Part shown: positions 1-8,231 of the stretch, piece by piece
Layout of the letters: every line of letters begins with the position of its first letter
Numbering within the stretch: position 1 is the stretch's first letter
Source: Alphaproteobacteria bacterium
Lineage (GTDB): Bacteria > Pseudomonadota > Alphaproteobacteria > Caulobacterales > Caulobacteraceae
Assembly (NCBI GenBank): GCA_018821435.1
Contig: JAHJME010000027.1
Location: forward strand, 124,001 to 188,000
Length of the DNA: 64,000 nucleotides
Reading direction: 5' to 3'
The notes under the pieces: model-generated
What the model was told of the DNA's origin: nothing
Database searches by the model: none
What the model saw: the letters and a program-made list of their open reading frames with translations, nothing else
Made by a program: the position numbers and the translations under genes

Positions 1-318
1 GAGGCTTCTGTTGGCAGGCGCCTCCCGGGCCCCGCCTAAGGATCTGAACCCCTAGGACTTAGGTCGGAATTCTACCGAACCGCATTACGCGGCCAGGCGG
101 ATTTCCTCAGCGAAGTTATCGTTCGCATTTAGTTTAAAACCCGGAACGGTGGGTCAAGCCGGGAAAAAGCAACGCCTTTAGACGTCTGTCGATGCTGATC
201 GGCCCCGCACTCCCCGGCGATACCCGGAAGGAAATTTGGTGGAGCCGCCGGGAATCGCACCCGGGTCCAGTCCGCTTATTACACGCGCGTTTATTTCCAT
301 AGTCGGGCGAACCCGACC
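1..318 (-). ncRNA. ssrA: tmRNA, permuted two-piece form (possibly cut at the window edge)
   Basis: Rescues stalled ribosomes and tags their unfinished proteins. Reading the minus strand, an acceptor segment comes first (about 318 to 237) and ends in a T-arm, an acceptor strand and CCA at 237. A spacer of about 30 nt (236-207) follows, then the coding segment from 206. The 5' end GGGGCCG (206-200) pairs with CGGCTCC (247-241), and the third pair is G-U, the alanyl-tRNA synthetase identity element. The tag frame lies at 126-85. This order, acceptor before coding, is the circularly permuted arrangement known for alphaproteobacteria, where the spacer is excised to leave two RNAs. A pseudoknot-like GGTCGGG/CCCGAC stem sits in the acceptor part. 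The 3' end of the coding RNA may lie beyond position 1. Confidence 0.93.
85..126 (-). other. tmRNA proteolysis-tag reading frame
   Basis: Resume codon GCG at 126-124, then codons for ANDNFAEEIRLAA ending in TAA at 87-85. With the tRNA-borne alanine the tag is AANDNFAEEIRLAA. The start AANDNFAEE matches the Caulobacter-type tag as I recall it. The end differs and finishes LAA, the C-terminal form recognised by ClpXP-type proteases. Confidence 0.93.
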
Positions 319-323
319 GCCGA

Positions 324-351
324 CATATAGGCGGTCCCGCTCGAGATTCAA
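324..351 (-). promoter_or_regulatory. Probable ssrA promoter
   Basis: On the minus strand TTGAAT (351-346) is followed after 16 nt by TATATG (329-324). This places transcription start near 316-318, just upstream of the first stem of the acceptor segment. Confidence 0.55.
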
Positions 352-367
352 AGAACTACGCAAACCC

Positions 368-393
368 CATCCCTCCCCTGGTGAGGAGGGATG
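368..393. repeat. 9-bp inverted repeat upstream of ssrA
   Basis: CATCCCTCC (368-376) and GGAGGGATG (385-393) pair perfectly across 8 nt. It lies between the divergent ssrA and yciB promoter regions. No run of T follows on either side, so a terminator role is unclear. Confidence 0.45.
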
Positions 394-537
394 ATTGCGC
401 GGGAATCCATTCGCGAAGCGCGGACGGCGGGTCGGATTTCGCGGACGGCCACCTGGCCTTCGTGAGCGGATTCACGCCGCGCCCAGCTCTCCCGCTAGCC
501 TTGGCGACATCGGAATTCACATGTTGGAGCACTCGCC

Positions 538-1134
538 ATGGGCAACCTCATCCACGCCGGCCGCGCGTTGGGCACGGACCTTCTCCCCACCCTCGTCTTC
601 GCCGTTCTCGTGGCGCTGAAGGTCGACGTGGTGATGGCCACGGCCGCGTCGATCGCGGTGGGCGCCGCGCAGATCGCGATCATGAAGCTGAGGCGCCAGG
701 ACATCTCCCGGCTGCAGTGGGCCAGCCTGGCGTTGGTGCTGGTGTTCGGCACGGCCGCCATCCTGGCGCACGACGCGCGCTTCCTGATGGCCAAGCCCAC
801 GGTGATCTACGCCATCATCGGCCTGGTGATGCTGCAGAAGGGCTGGATGCTTCGCTACCTGCCGCCGATGGCCGGTGAGCACGCGACCGCCCCGATGATC
901 GCGTTCGGCTATGTCTGGGCGGGCCTGATGTTCGTGACTGCCGCCGCCAACCTGGTCGTCGCGATCCTGTTCCCGGCGGCCTGGCCGGCGTTCCTGGCGA
1001 TCTTCCCGCTGGTGTCCAAGATCGCCCTGTTCGCGATCCAGTATCTCACCGTCCGCCATCTCGCGATCCGCTCGGCCCGGGCGGCCGGGGCGACGGAAGA
1101 GCAGATCCAAGCGGCGATGACGCAGGCGGCGTAG
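538..1134 (+). CDS. yciB: Inner-membrane septation-related protein YciB/IspZ family
   Basis: 198 residues, mostly hydrophobic, with about five predicted membrane segments separated by short basic loops. Size and layout match the YciB (IspA/IspZ) family, inner-membrane proteins linked to cell-envelope and septation maintenance. Length fits the family (about 180-200 aa). The start is preceded by GGAG at about 9 nt. The C-terminus is soluble and Ala-rich. The final 89 bases overlap the end of the convergent gene at 1046-2047. No operon partner is visible on the plus strand. The exact biochemical role of the family is not settled. Confidence 0.82.
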   Translation: MGNLIHAGRALGTDLLPTLVFAVLVALKVDVVMATAASIAVGAAQIAIMKLRRQDISRLQWASLALVLVFGTAAILAHDARFLMAKPTVIYAIIGLVMLQKGWMLRYLPPMAGEHATAPMIAFGYVWAGLMFVTAAANLVVAILFPAAWPAFLAIFPLVSKIALFAIQYLTVRHLAIRSARAAGATEEQIQAAMTQAA

Positions 1135-2047
1135 GGTCCGGCTCGGGTCCCGGCGCGGGCTCCGCGCCGGGCGGCGGCAAGCGGGCGTCCGGGTTGACCT
1201 TCAGTCGCCCGCCGCCCGCTGTCAGCTCGCGATAGGCGCCCCGCGCGTTGGCGAAATTGGCCCCACCCGGGAAGATCACGTCGAAGCGGGGATCGTGCCC
1301 CAGGGCGGCGCCCAGCACCGTCTCCAGCACGTCGGCCGCCTCGCCGATCTCGGCCGGATCGCAGGCCCGGTGCAGGGTCACCGCGCGGCCGGGGGTGGCC
1401 AGGGTCAGGTCGTACGAGGTGCCCTCCAGGCACAGCGCGTCGGCGGCGTCCGGCTCGACCACCCGCACGTCGCGCGGCGAGGCCCAGAGCGGCAGGCCCT
1501 TCAGCGCCAGGAACCGCGCCGCCGACCCCGCCGGCAGCTCGGTGTCGAAGCCCATCCGCCGCCCGATCCCGGCCTCGCAGCAGGCCAGGCCGGCGCGGCC
1601 CTGGACAAAGGTGTCGCCTCCGCCGCGCACGACGATCCGCGTCACGCTTTGGCGGACGCTGTTGGAGGGACGGGTCCACAGCTCCAGGATCATCTCGTCG
1701 CCGCGCAGCAACTGCCACTGCAGCGGCATCAGCCCCCAGAGGCGGTAGGTAGACGGCGTCACGCCGTTATCCAGCGTGGCCGGCTGCTCGCCCCGGCGCA
1801 CGCGGCGCCCGCCCAGGGGGTCGGCGGCCTCGTTGGGCTTGGGCCGCTTGTCATCCCACCAGCTCTTCGGCTCCGGCGGCGGAAACGGCCAGACCGCCGC
1901 CTCATAGGGCGTCGCGTCCGGCGGGGGGCCGATGACGGTGGGCTTGGGCTTCTTGGCCGGGATCGGCACGATCAGCGGAATCTGCGCCGTGGCCGGCGGG
2001 GCCAGGCTGAGCGCGATCAGGACGGCGAGGGCGGTGCGTATCGACAC
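1046..2047 (-). CDS. Exported proline-rich hypothetical protein
   Basis: 333 residues. An N-terminal signal peptide (about residues 1-21, ending PPATAQ) is followed by a Pro/Lys-rich stretch, a central region with several Trp residues and a possible disulfide (LACCEA), and a Pro/Ser-rich C-terminal tail of about 50 residues. No enzyme motif was recognised. The tail is antisense to the last 89 bases of yciB, an unusually long convergent overlap, so the real C-terminus might be shorter if a sequencing frameshift exists. It ends about 30 nt before the ilvH stop on the same strand side and could share the ilvH transcript. Probably periplasmic; function unknown. Confidence 0.6.
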   Translation of the reverse strand: MSIRTALAVLIALSLAPPATAQIPLIVPIPAKKPKPTVIGPPPDATPYEAAVWPFPPPEPKSWWDDKRPKPNEAADPLGGRRVRRGEQPATLDNGVTPSTYRLWGLMPLQWQLLRGDEMILELWTRPSNSVRQSVTRIVVRGGGDTFVQGRAGLACCEAGIGRRMGFDTELPAGSAARFLALKGLPLWASPRDVRVVEPDAADALCLEGTSYDLTLATPGRAVTLHRACDPAEIGEAADVLETVLGAALGHDPRFDVIFPGGANFANARGAYRELTAGGGRLKVNPDARLPPPGAEPAPGPEPDPTPPASSPLGSALPSPRPPGPSGSRDGGR

Positions 2048-2080
2048 ACCCTGAAAGAGTTGGGCCGCCGGTCCGGTTCC

Positions 2081-2629
2081 CTAAAAGACCTCGACGCCCC
2101 GCTGCAGCGACAGCACGCCAGTGCGCGACACCTCGACCAGGCCCAGGCCGCGCATCAGGTCCAGGTACTTGTCGATCTTGGACGAGGCGCCGGTCAGTTC
2201 GAACACGAAGCTCTCATGCGTGGTGTCCACCACCTTGGCGCGGAAGATGTCCGAGACCCGCAGCGCCTCGACCCGCTCGGCGCCGGTGCCGCGCACCTTC
2301 ACCAGGGCCAGTTCGCGCTCGATGCCGTTCGGGTCCTTGGTCACGTCCTGCACGTGGCGGGTCGAGACCATCTTCTGCAGCTGCGCCTCGATCTGGCCCA
2401 GCACCTGCAGCGTGCCACGGGTGACGATGGTGATGCGGCTGGTGTGCGCCTGGCCGTCGGTCTCGGCCACCGTCAGGCTGTCGATGTTGTAGCCCCGCGC
2501 CGCGAACAGCCCGACCACCCGGTGCAGCACCCCCGGCTCGTTGTCCACCAGCACCGCGAACGTGGCGCGGCTCTCCTCCTGCTCGGCGTGGGCGAGGTCG
2601 TAGACGGAGGCGGGCTGGGTGTCGGTCAT
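2081..2629 (-). CDS. ilvH: Acetolactate synthase small (regulatory) subunit
   Basis: 182 residues. Regulatory subunit of acetohydroxyacid synthase, the first common step of valine, leucine and isoleucine synthesis; it stimulates the catalytic subunit and confers valine feedback inhibition. An N-terminal ACT domain (about residues 24-95) carries the family motif NEPGVLHRVVGLFAARGYNI, and a second ACT-like half follows. ATG at 2629 was chosen because AGGA lies about 10 nt upstream; an in-frame ATG at 2665 would add 12 atypical residues. Normally ilvH directly follows ilvB, but here ilvB lies at 11473-13263, so this gene must use its own promoter in the 91-bp gap shared with the divergent SDR. 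Confidence 0.93.
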   Translation of the reverse strand: MTDTQPASVYDLAHAEQEESRATFAVLVDNEPGVLHRVVGLFAARGYNIDSLTVAETDGQAHTSRITIVTRGTLQVLGQIEAQLQKMVSTRHVQDVTKDPNGIERELALVKVRGTGAERVEALRVSDIFRAKVVDTTHESFVFELTGASSKIDKYLDLMRGLGLVEVSRTGVLSLQRGVEVF

Positions 2630-2720
2630 CGGATGGTTCCTGATCGGTCGGGCAGGAGGTGTCACAGGATGGCCGCGCTCGCAACCGCCGGGCTAAGCTG
2701 GCGACAGGCAGGAGAGACTC

Positions 2721-3497
2721 ATGGACCTCAACCTCACGGGCCGGACGGTCCTGATCACCGGGGCCTCGAAGGGCATCGGCGCGGCGGCGGCCGAGGTGTT
2801 CGCCGAGGAGGGGTGCCACCTGATCCTGGCGGCTCGCGACGGCGCGGCGCTGGAGGCGCTGTGCGAACGCCTGCGGAGCCAGCACCAGATCCAGGCGGGC
2901 GCGCTCCCCACCGACATTCGCGATCCGGTTCAACTCAAGGCGCTGGCTGATGCGGCCAAGGACATCGACGTCCTGGTCAACAACGCCGGCGACATTCCGG
3001 GCGGCACGCTGGACGCCGTCGACGAGGAGACCTGGCGGCACGCCTGGGAGCTGAAGGTCTTCGGCTACATCAACCTGACGCGGGCGATCTATGCGCACAT
3101 GAAGGCGCGCGGCGCGGGGGTGATCATCAACGACATCGGCGCGGCGGGCGAGCGGATGGACGCCGGCTACATCGCCGGTTCGACCGGCAACGCCGCCCTC
3201 TATGCCTTCACCCGCGCGCTGGGCGGCAAGAGCCTGCGCGATGGGATCCGCGTGGTCGGCGTCAGTCCGGGGCCTGTGGAGACCGACCGCATCGTCACCC
3301 TGATGAAGACCGCCGCTCAGCGCCGGTTCGGCGATGAGAGCCGCTATCCCGAACTGATGGCCAACTACCCGCGCGGACGCCCCGCCCACCCGCGCGAGAT
3401 CGCCGACATGATGGCGTTCCTGGCCTCGGACCGCAGCGCCTACACCACCGGCGTCATCGTCACCATCGATGGTGGGATCAGCGCCAGCCCGGGCTGA
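2721..3497 (+). CDS. SDR-fold protein with an atypical active site
   Basis: 258 residues with a classical short-chain dehydrogenase frame: cofactor loop TGASKGIG (13-20), NNAG (87-90), and the C-terminal TIDGG. The catalytic signature is altered. Tyr150 is present, but the YxxxK lysine position (154) is Ser, and the serine expected 12-13 residues before Tyr is Asn/Asp. The region reads YIAGSTGNAAL, which looks like a subfamily feature rather than decay because the rest is intact. It may bind NAD(P) without standard SDR chemistry, or use another base. SD-like GGAGAG precedes the start. It diverges from ilvH. Substrate unknown. Confidence 0.8.
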   Translation: MDLNLTGRTVLITGASKGIGAAAAEVFAEEGCHLILAARDGAALEALCERLRSQHQIQAGALPTDIRDPVQLKALADAAKDIDVLVNNAGDIPGGTLDAVDEETWRHAWELKVFGYINLTRAIYAHMKARGAGVIINDIGAAGERMDAGYIAGSTGNAALYAFTRALGGKSLRDGIRVVGVSPGPVETDRIVTLMKTAAQRRFGDESRYPELMANYPRGRPAHPREIADMMAFLASDRSAYTTGVIVTIDGGISASPG

Positions 3498-3604
3498 GCG
3501 TGGCTTTGGCGACACAGCGCGTGGTCCACATCGTTGCGGTTGCAACAAACCGTTCGCGCGGTTCGGCGAACGTGATACCTGCGCCGACCTCGAAGGAGAG
3601 ACCT

Positions 3605-3700
3605 GTGTTTTACCGGCCTGCCAACTTGCTGCCCGCCACCGCCAACGACCGCCAGGTCGAGGGCAAAGGCGCGCGCGCGTGGGAGGACGGTTCGGCCTAG
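3605..3700 (+). CDS. Candidate 31-aa small protein
   Basis: GTG start preceded by a strong AAGGAGAGACC Shine-Dalgarno, 31 codons, stop TAG at 3698-3700, then a terminator-like hairpin 25 nt later. The peptide is polar, begins with FYRPANLLPA and has no membrane segment. No homologue is recognised. The tight SD-ORF-terminator layout in an otherwise empty 330-bp gap is the main support. Alternatively the transcript could be a non-coding RNA. Confidence 0.4.
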   Translation: MFYRPANLLPATANDRQVEGKGARAWEDGSA

Positions 3701-3725
3701 GTCTCAGCATCTTTGAGGCACTGAC

Positions 3726-3763
3726 GAAGAACCCCTCCCGGCCCGGCCGCGGAGGGGTTCTTC
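3726..3763. terminator. Strong hairpin, likely transcription terminator
   Basis: GAAGAACCCCTCC (3726-3738) pairs perfectly with GGAGGGGTTCTTC (3751-3763) across a GC-rich 12-nt loop. It is followed by GTTTC, a weak T-tract on the plus strand. It closes the 3498-3725 interval before rtcB. Confidence 0.65.
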
Positions 3764-3830
3764 GTTTCGGAGGAACGCTTTGCCGCCGCGGGGGACCGGG
3801 AGGGGACGCAAGAGCAATGGAGCGTTCCAA

Positions 3831-5054
<1,224 letters not shown>

Positions 5055-5070
5055 GTTGATCGGGCAAGGG

Positions 5071-5096
5071 CCCCGGATGGCGATGGCTGTCCGGGG
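5071..5096. terminator. Hairpin after rtcB
   Basis: CCCCGGA (5071-5077) pairs with TCCGGGG (5090-5096), 17 nt after the rtcB stop. There is no clear T-tract; it is a likely terminator or 3'-end stabiliser. Confidence 0.5.
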
Positions 5097-5174
5097 TCCG
5101 AGCCGTGACGACTGCTGCCAGTACGCTGTCACTACCCGGGCTTACGTAAGGGTCTCCCATCAAGGAGCTTCCCA

Positions 5175-5534
5175 ATGCCTACCACCCAAGAGATCGCCGC
5201 CGACCTGGTCGCCATGCTGAAGCAGGGCCAGTTCGAGGAGTCCGGCGAGAAATACTGGGCTGACGACGTGGTCAGCCTGGAAGCGGCCGGGGGCGACATG
5301 GCCCGCGTCGAGGGCAAGGCCGGCGTCCGCGCCAAGGGCGAATGGTGGGCCGCCAACCACGAGGTCCATGACAACCTGATCGAGGGCCCGTACGTCCACG
5401 GCGACCAGTTCGTGGTGCGGTTCAAGATGGAGCTTACCCCCAAGGGCGGCGAGCGCACGACCTTCGACGAGGTCGGCGTCTATACGATCAAGGACGGCAA
5501 GATCGCCGAAGAGCGGTTCTTCTACGGCGGCTGA
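5175..5534 (+). CDS. SnoaL/NTF2-like small protein
   Basis: 119 residues, cytoplasmic, with the layout of NTF2-like folds: an N-terminal helix (EIAADLVAMLKQGQFEESGEK), a central WWAANHEVHDN stretch and C-terminal strands ending VYTIKDGKIAEERFFY, typical of the SnoaL-like domain. Members range from isomerases to small-ligand binding proteins, so the role cannot be set. AAGGAG lies about 8 nt before the start. A 10-bp palindrome CTTACGTAAG (5142-5151) lies just upstream and may be a regulatory site. Confidence 0.75.
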   Translation: MPTTQEIAADLVAMLKQGQFEESGEKYWADDVVSLEAAGGDMARVEGKAGVRAKGEWWAANHEVHDNLIEGPYVHGDQFVVRFKMELTPKGGERTTFDEVGVYTIKDGKIAEERFFYGG

Positions 5535-5650
5535 TGCGACGTTGCGCGGCGGCCACAGCGGCCGCGCATCTCGCACAACGCGTTAACCTTTGCCTTGCGC
5601 CGCGCCGGGGTCCCGTGGGACACGGCGCGCCTTCGAACGAGAGTCACCGA

Positions 5651-5749
5651 ATGACGACGCACAATTTCACGCAGGACCAGGATCGCCCCCCGGCGGCCCT
5701 CCGCGTGCGCGTCGGTTCGGAACCGGGCGCGCCACTCATACGACGCTGA
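5651..5749 (+). CDS. Candidate 32-aa leader ORF
   Basis: ATG with a weak GAG-type ribosome site, 32 codons, TGA at 5747-5749. The stop lies 2 nt before the first of two competing hairpins that precede the gene at 5794. Five of its residues are Arg, two of them at the very end. It has no similarity known to me. Leader position and the abutting hairpins suggest a translated regulatory leader, but it could be chance. Confidence 0.3.
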   Translation: MTTHNFTQDQDRPPAALRVRVGSEPGAPLIRR

Positions 5750-5751
5750 TC

Positions 5752-5785
5752 GCGCCGCTTCCCAGGGATGCGGCGCAACCCTGGG
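5752..5785 (+). promoter_or_regulatory. Mutually exclusive hairpins masking a ribosome site
   Basis: Hairpin A: GCGCCGC (5752-5758) with GCGGCGC (5770-5776). Hairpin B: CCCAGGG (5761-5767) with CCCTGGG (5779-5785). The first arm of B lies in the loop of A, so the two are alternatives or a very tight pseudoknot. The last arm of B covers the GGGAG ribosome site (5783-5787) of the 5794 gene. Confidence 0.4.
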
Positions 5786-5793
5786 AGCTTTCC

Positions 5794-6804
5794 ATGTTCA
5801 AGCTGTTCTCGGGCGCGGCCCCGGTCCCGGCGCGGACCGAACCGACCGCCCTTCTCAAGCTGGTCGCCGGCGACTTCGCCCCGGCCGTGGCGCGCCTGTG
5901 GCCCGAGCCGCATACCCCGTTCCTCACGGCTTCGGCGACGCGGCGTCACCTGGTGTGCCTGGGTTTCGCGCTGGACCGCGACGTCGGCGTGCTGGCGCTG
6001 ACGGGCCGGCTGCGCGAGGCGATCGGGGCGGTGCTGGGATCGTCGCCGCCCGGCCTGGAGCGGGCGCTGGGGCGGCTGGGCGAAACCGCCTGGACGGCCG
6101 CGACCTATCGCAAGCTGCTGGAACTGCTGCCGGAGCCCAAGCCGGCGAAGCTGCTGCGGCATGCCGAGACGATCGACCAGGGCGCGGTCGCCCGGCTGAG
6201 CCGGCTGCCCGCGCCGATGGGCCGGTCGCTGGGCCTGGCGATGCTGATCACCGACGACGGGGCGACCGCGGTGGCGGAGGCGGCCGGCGCCATCGCGGTC
6301 CGCTCCGGCGCGGAGGCGGCGATCGCGGCGGCGACCCGGTGGGCGGACGCAGAGACCGAGGCGGCGCTGTTCGAGGCGGTGCGGGAGGATCTCTATCCGG
6401 AGCTTCCGGCCCCGCCGTTCGCCGGCACGGCCACGCTGAGGCCGCTCGCCACCAAGGCGGCCCTGCGCGAGGCCGCGCGGCGCTACGAGAACTGCCTGGC
6501 CACGCGGGTGAACCACGCGGTCGGCGGCTTCGCGGCCTACTACGAGTGGACCGAAGGCGAGGGCGCCGTCGTCGAGATCTCTCGCGACGCCATCTTCGGC
6601 TGGCGACTGGAGGAAGCGAAGGGGCCGAGCAACGACGTCCTGGACAAGGACGCCCGCGCCGCCCTGATCGCCGAACTCACCGCCCTGGGCGTCTATGTCG
6701 GCCGCAGCGGCTGGCAGATCGAACGGGCCCTGTCGGCCGACGCCGGGCGAGGCTGGCGGCTGCCGACCGTCGCGGACGACCTCGCCGAGGTGTTTGGCGA
6801 CTGA
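5794..6804 (+). CDS. Hypothetical protein, weakly PcfJ-like C-terminal half
   Basis: 336 residues, soluble, Ala/Leu/Arg-rich and mainly helical through about residue 210. The C-terminal part contains RRYENCLATRV, then a short strand-rich stretch (VVEISRDAIFGWRLEEAKGPSND) and a final helix. The NCL motif followed by strand and G-P-x-N resembles the pattern of PcfJ-like proteins of mobile elements, but the match is loose. The start follows GGGAG with 6-nt spacing, inside the 3' arm of a hairpin. It may be co-transcribed with 6855-7169 and 7243-7764. Function unknown. Confidence 0.6.
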   Translation: MFKLFSGAAPVPARTEPTALLKLVAGDFAPAVARLWPEPHTPFLTASATRRHLVCLGFALDRDVGVLALTGRLREAIGAVLGSSPPGLERALGRLGETAWTAATYRKLLELLPEPKPAKLLRHAETIDQGAVARLSRLPAPMGRSLGLAMLITDDGATAVAEAAGAIAVRSGAEAAIAAATRWADAETEAALFEAVREDLYPELPAPPFAGTATLRPLATKAALREAARRYENCLATRVNHAVGGFAAYYEWTEGEGAVVEISRDAIFGWRLEEAKGPSNDVLDKDARAALIAELTALGVYVGRSGWQIERALSADAGRGWRLPTVADDLAEVFGD

Positions 6805-6823
6805 TCGCGGGCCGCCCTTGCGT

Positions 6824-6863
6824 CGAGGACATCGGGAGCCAATCTTGGCGTCCGATGTCCTCG
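6824..6863 (+). repeat. 40-nt near-perfect hairpin containing a start codon
   Basis: CGAGGACATCGG (6824-6835) and CCGATGTCCTCG (6852-6863) are perfect 12-bp arms. Between them GCCAA/TTGGC (6838-6842/6845-6849) extends the stem. The ATG of the next gene (6855-6857) lies in the 3' arm and the only nearby GGGAG (6834-6838) in the 5' side, so both would be masked in the folded RNA. Confidence 0.6.
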
Positions 6864-7169
6864 TTTCGCCTGCCGCAGAACCTGTCCGCCCGGCTCAAGT
6901 CCGATACCGGCGAGTCGGTGCTCCACTACGAGCTGATGGAAGAACAGGCCCAGTCGCTGGGCCGGGCCGGCCGCAAGGTCGAGGCGGCGCTGGCCGCGTT
7001 GCGCGATCATCCGGGCGGGGAGGGGCGGCCCGAGACGCTCAAGGCCGCCGCCGACGCAGTCTGGAGCTTCTTCGTCCAGCGCGAGGTGATGGGCCTGCGC
7101 AACCGCGCCGACCTCATCGCCCAGTACGACATTCCACGCGAAGTGCTGGTCCGTCTGGGCGCGCGCTAG
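6855..7169 (+). CDS. Small helical protein, DUF6665-like
   Basis: 104 residues, soluble and largely helical. Features are VLHYELMEEQAQSLGRAGRKVEAALAAL, then AVWSFFVQREVMGLRNRADLI and IPREVLVRLGAR at the end. This resembles short alphaproteobacterial proteins annotated DUF6665, as I recall them; function unknown. The ATG lies inside a 40-nt hairpin with no well-spaced free SD, so translation may depend on unfolding or on ribosomes arriving from the gene upstream (stop at 6804). No better start is visible. Confidence 0.65.
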   Translation: MSSFRLPQNLSARLKSDTGESVLHYELMEEQAQSLGRAGRKVEAALAALRDHPGGEGRPETLKAAADAVWSFFVQREVMGLRNRADLIAQYDIPREVLVRLGAR

Positions 7170-7209
7170 CGGCGGATTTCGGTTGGCCTCCCTAGGGGCG
7201 CCCGCGCAT

Positions 7210-7241
7210 GGTCCGGGCATCGGATCGAGGGGCCCCGGACC
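7210..7241 (+). repeat. Inverted repeat directly before the DUF1993 start
   Basis: GGTCCGGG (7210-7217) and CCCGGACC (7234-7241) pair perfectly. The ATG follows at 7243 and the GAGGGG ribosome site (7227-7232) sits in the loop. Confidence 0.5.
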
Positions 7242-7242
7242 A

Positions 7243-7764
7243 ATGGCGATTTCACTCTACGACGTCAGCGTCGCATCGTTCCTGCAGGTGCTGGGCGCCG
7301 TGCAGGGCTTCCTGGAAAAGGGCCTGGCCCACTGCAAGGCGACCGGTCTCGACCCCGAGACCATCGTCGACATGCGGCTGCACGACGACATGCTGCCGTT
7401 CCGCTTCCAGCTGGTCTCGGTGGCGCACCATTCGCGGGGCGCGATCGAGGGCGCGAAGGCCGGCCAGTTCGCGCCGCCCGGCGGCGTGGGCGACCTGGAC
7501 TACGCCGGTCTGCAGCAGTTGGTGGCCGACGCCCGCGCGGCGCTGCAGGCGCTGACGCCCGCCGAGGTGAACGCGCTGGAGGGCGGCGACGTGATCTTCC
7601 ACATCGGCTCGCGCCAAATGCCGTTCACGGTGGAGAACTTCCTGATGTCGTTCTCGACCCCCAATCTGCATTTCCACGCCACCACCGCCTACGACATCCT
7701 GCGCCAGGCCGGCGTGCCGCTGGGCAAGCGCGACTACATGGGCCAGCTGCGCATGAAGGCCTAG
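7243..7764 (+). CDS. DUF1993 family protein
   Basis: 173 residues with the pattern of DUF1993 (DinB-like four-helix fold): N-terminal helix FLQVLGAVQGFLEKGLAHCKA, then MRLHDDMLPFRFQLVSVAHHSRGAIEGAK, and C-terminal NLHFHATTAYDILRQAGVPLGKRDYMG. Family members are uncharacterised and may bind metal through the conserved His residues. GAGGGG lies about 11 nt before the ATG in the loop of an inverted repeat. Its TAG overlaps the stop of the convergent ybaK by 4 bases. Confidence 0.82.
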   Translation: MAISLYDVSVASFLQVLGAVQGFLEKGLAHCKATGLDPETIVDMRLHDDMLPFRFQLVSVAHHSRGAIEGAKAGQFAPPGGVGDLDYAGLQQLVADARAALQALTPAEVNALEGGDVIFHIGSRQMPFTVENFLMSFSTPNLHFHATTAYDILRQAGVPLGKRDYMGQLRMKA

Positions 7765-8231
7765 CTGATCGCGGCGACCGTGGCGCCTAGCGCCCGCACC
7801 AGATCGGCGGGGACCAGGCGCGCCTGCAAACCGCGCTGGCCGGCGTTGACGAACGCTTGCAGCAGGGCGGCGGCGTCCGCGTCGATCACCGTGGGCACGA
7901 TCCGCTTCTGGCCGAACGCGCTGACGCCGCCGACCCGGTAGCCGGTCATCCGCTCGGCGTCGGCGGGTTTCATCATCTCGGCCGACTTGGCGCCCACGGC
8001 GGCGGCCAGCTTCTTCATGCTGACCTCGCGGTCGGACGCAAGGATCACGCAGACCGGCTTGCCGTCGGCCTTGACCATCAGGGTCTTCAGCACCTCGCCC
8101 GGCGGCGCGCCCAGGGCTTCGGCCGCCTGCAGTCCCACCCGCTCCGCGCCGGAGTCGTAGTCGTAGGTCGCCAATGCGTAGGCGACGCCGGCCTTGTCGA
8201 GTGCGAGTGTGGCAGGCGTTGTTCGACTCAT
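7761..8231 (-). CDS. ybaK: YbaK/EbsC-type aminoacyl-tRNA deacylase
   Basis: 156 residues. YbaK clears Cys mischarged onto tRNA-Pro in trans. The fold is seen in EVLKTLMVKADGKPVCVIL, with the Lys equivalent to the essential YbaK lysine, and in the glycine loop GYRVGGVSAFGQKR. The YbaK branch is favoured over ProX or the ProRS INS domain by the GGVSAFG motif. ATG at 8231 is preferred over 8261, which would add ten atypical residues, although the ribosome site is weak. It diverges from the bphO promoter region and is convergent with DUF1993. Confidence 0.88.
   Translation of the reverse strand: MSRTTPATLALDKAGVAYALATYDYDSGAERVGLQAAEALGAPPGEVLKTLMVKADGKPVCVILASDREVSMKKLAAAVGAKSAEMMKPADAERMTGYRVGGVSAFGQKRIVPTVIDADAAALLQAFVNAGQRGLQARLVPADLVRALGATVAAIS

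Noticed and set aside
40..90. tRNA-like segment with a T-arm-like GGTCGGAATTCTACCGAACC
   Set aside because: No full cloverleaf. The segment is part of the tmRNA coding RNA just after the tag stop, where pseudoknot stems are expected.
3500..3604. N-terminal extension of the micro-ORF to an ATG at 3500
   Set aside because: The ATG there has no ribosome site and overlaps the SDR end. The GTG at 3605 has a strong one.
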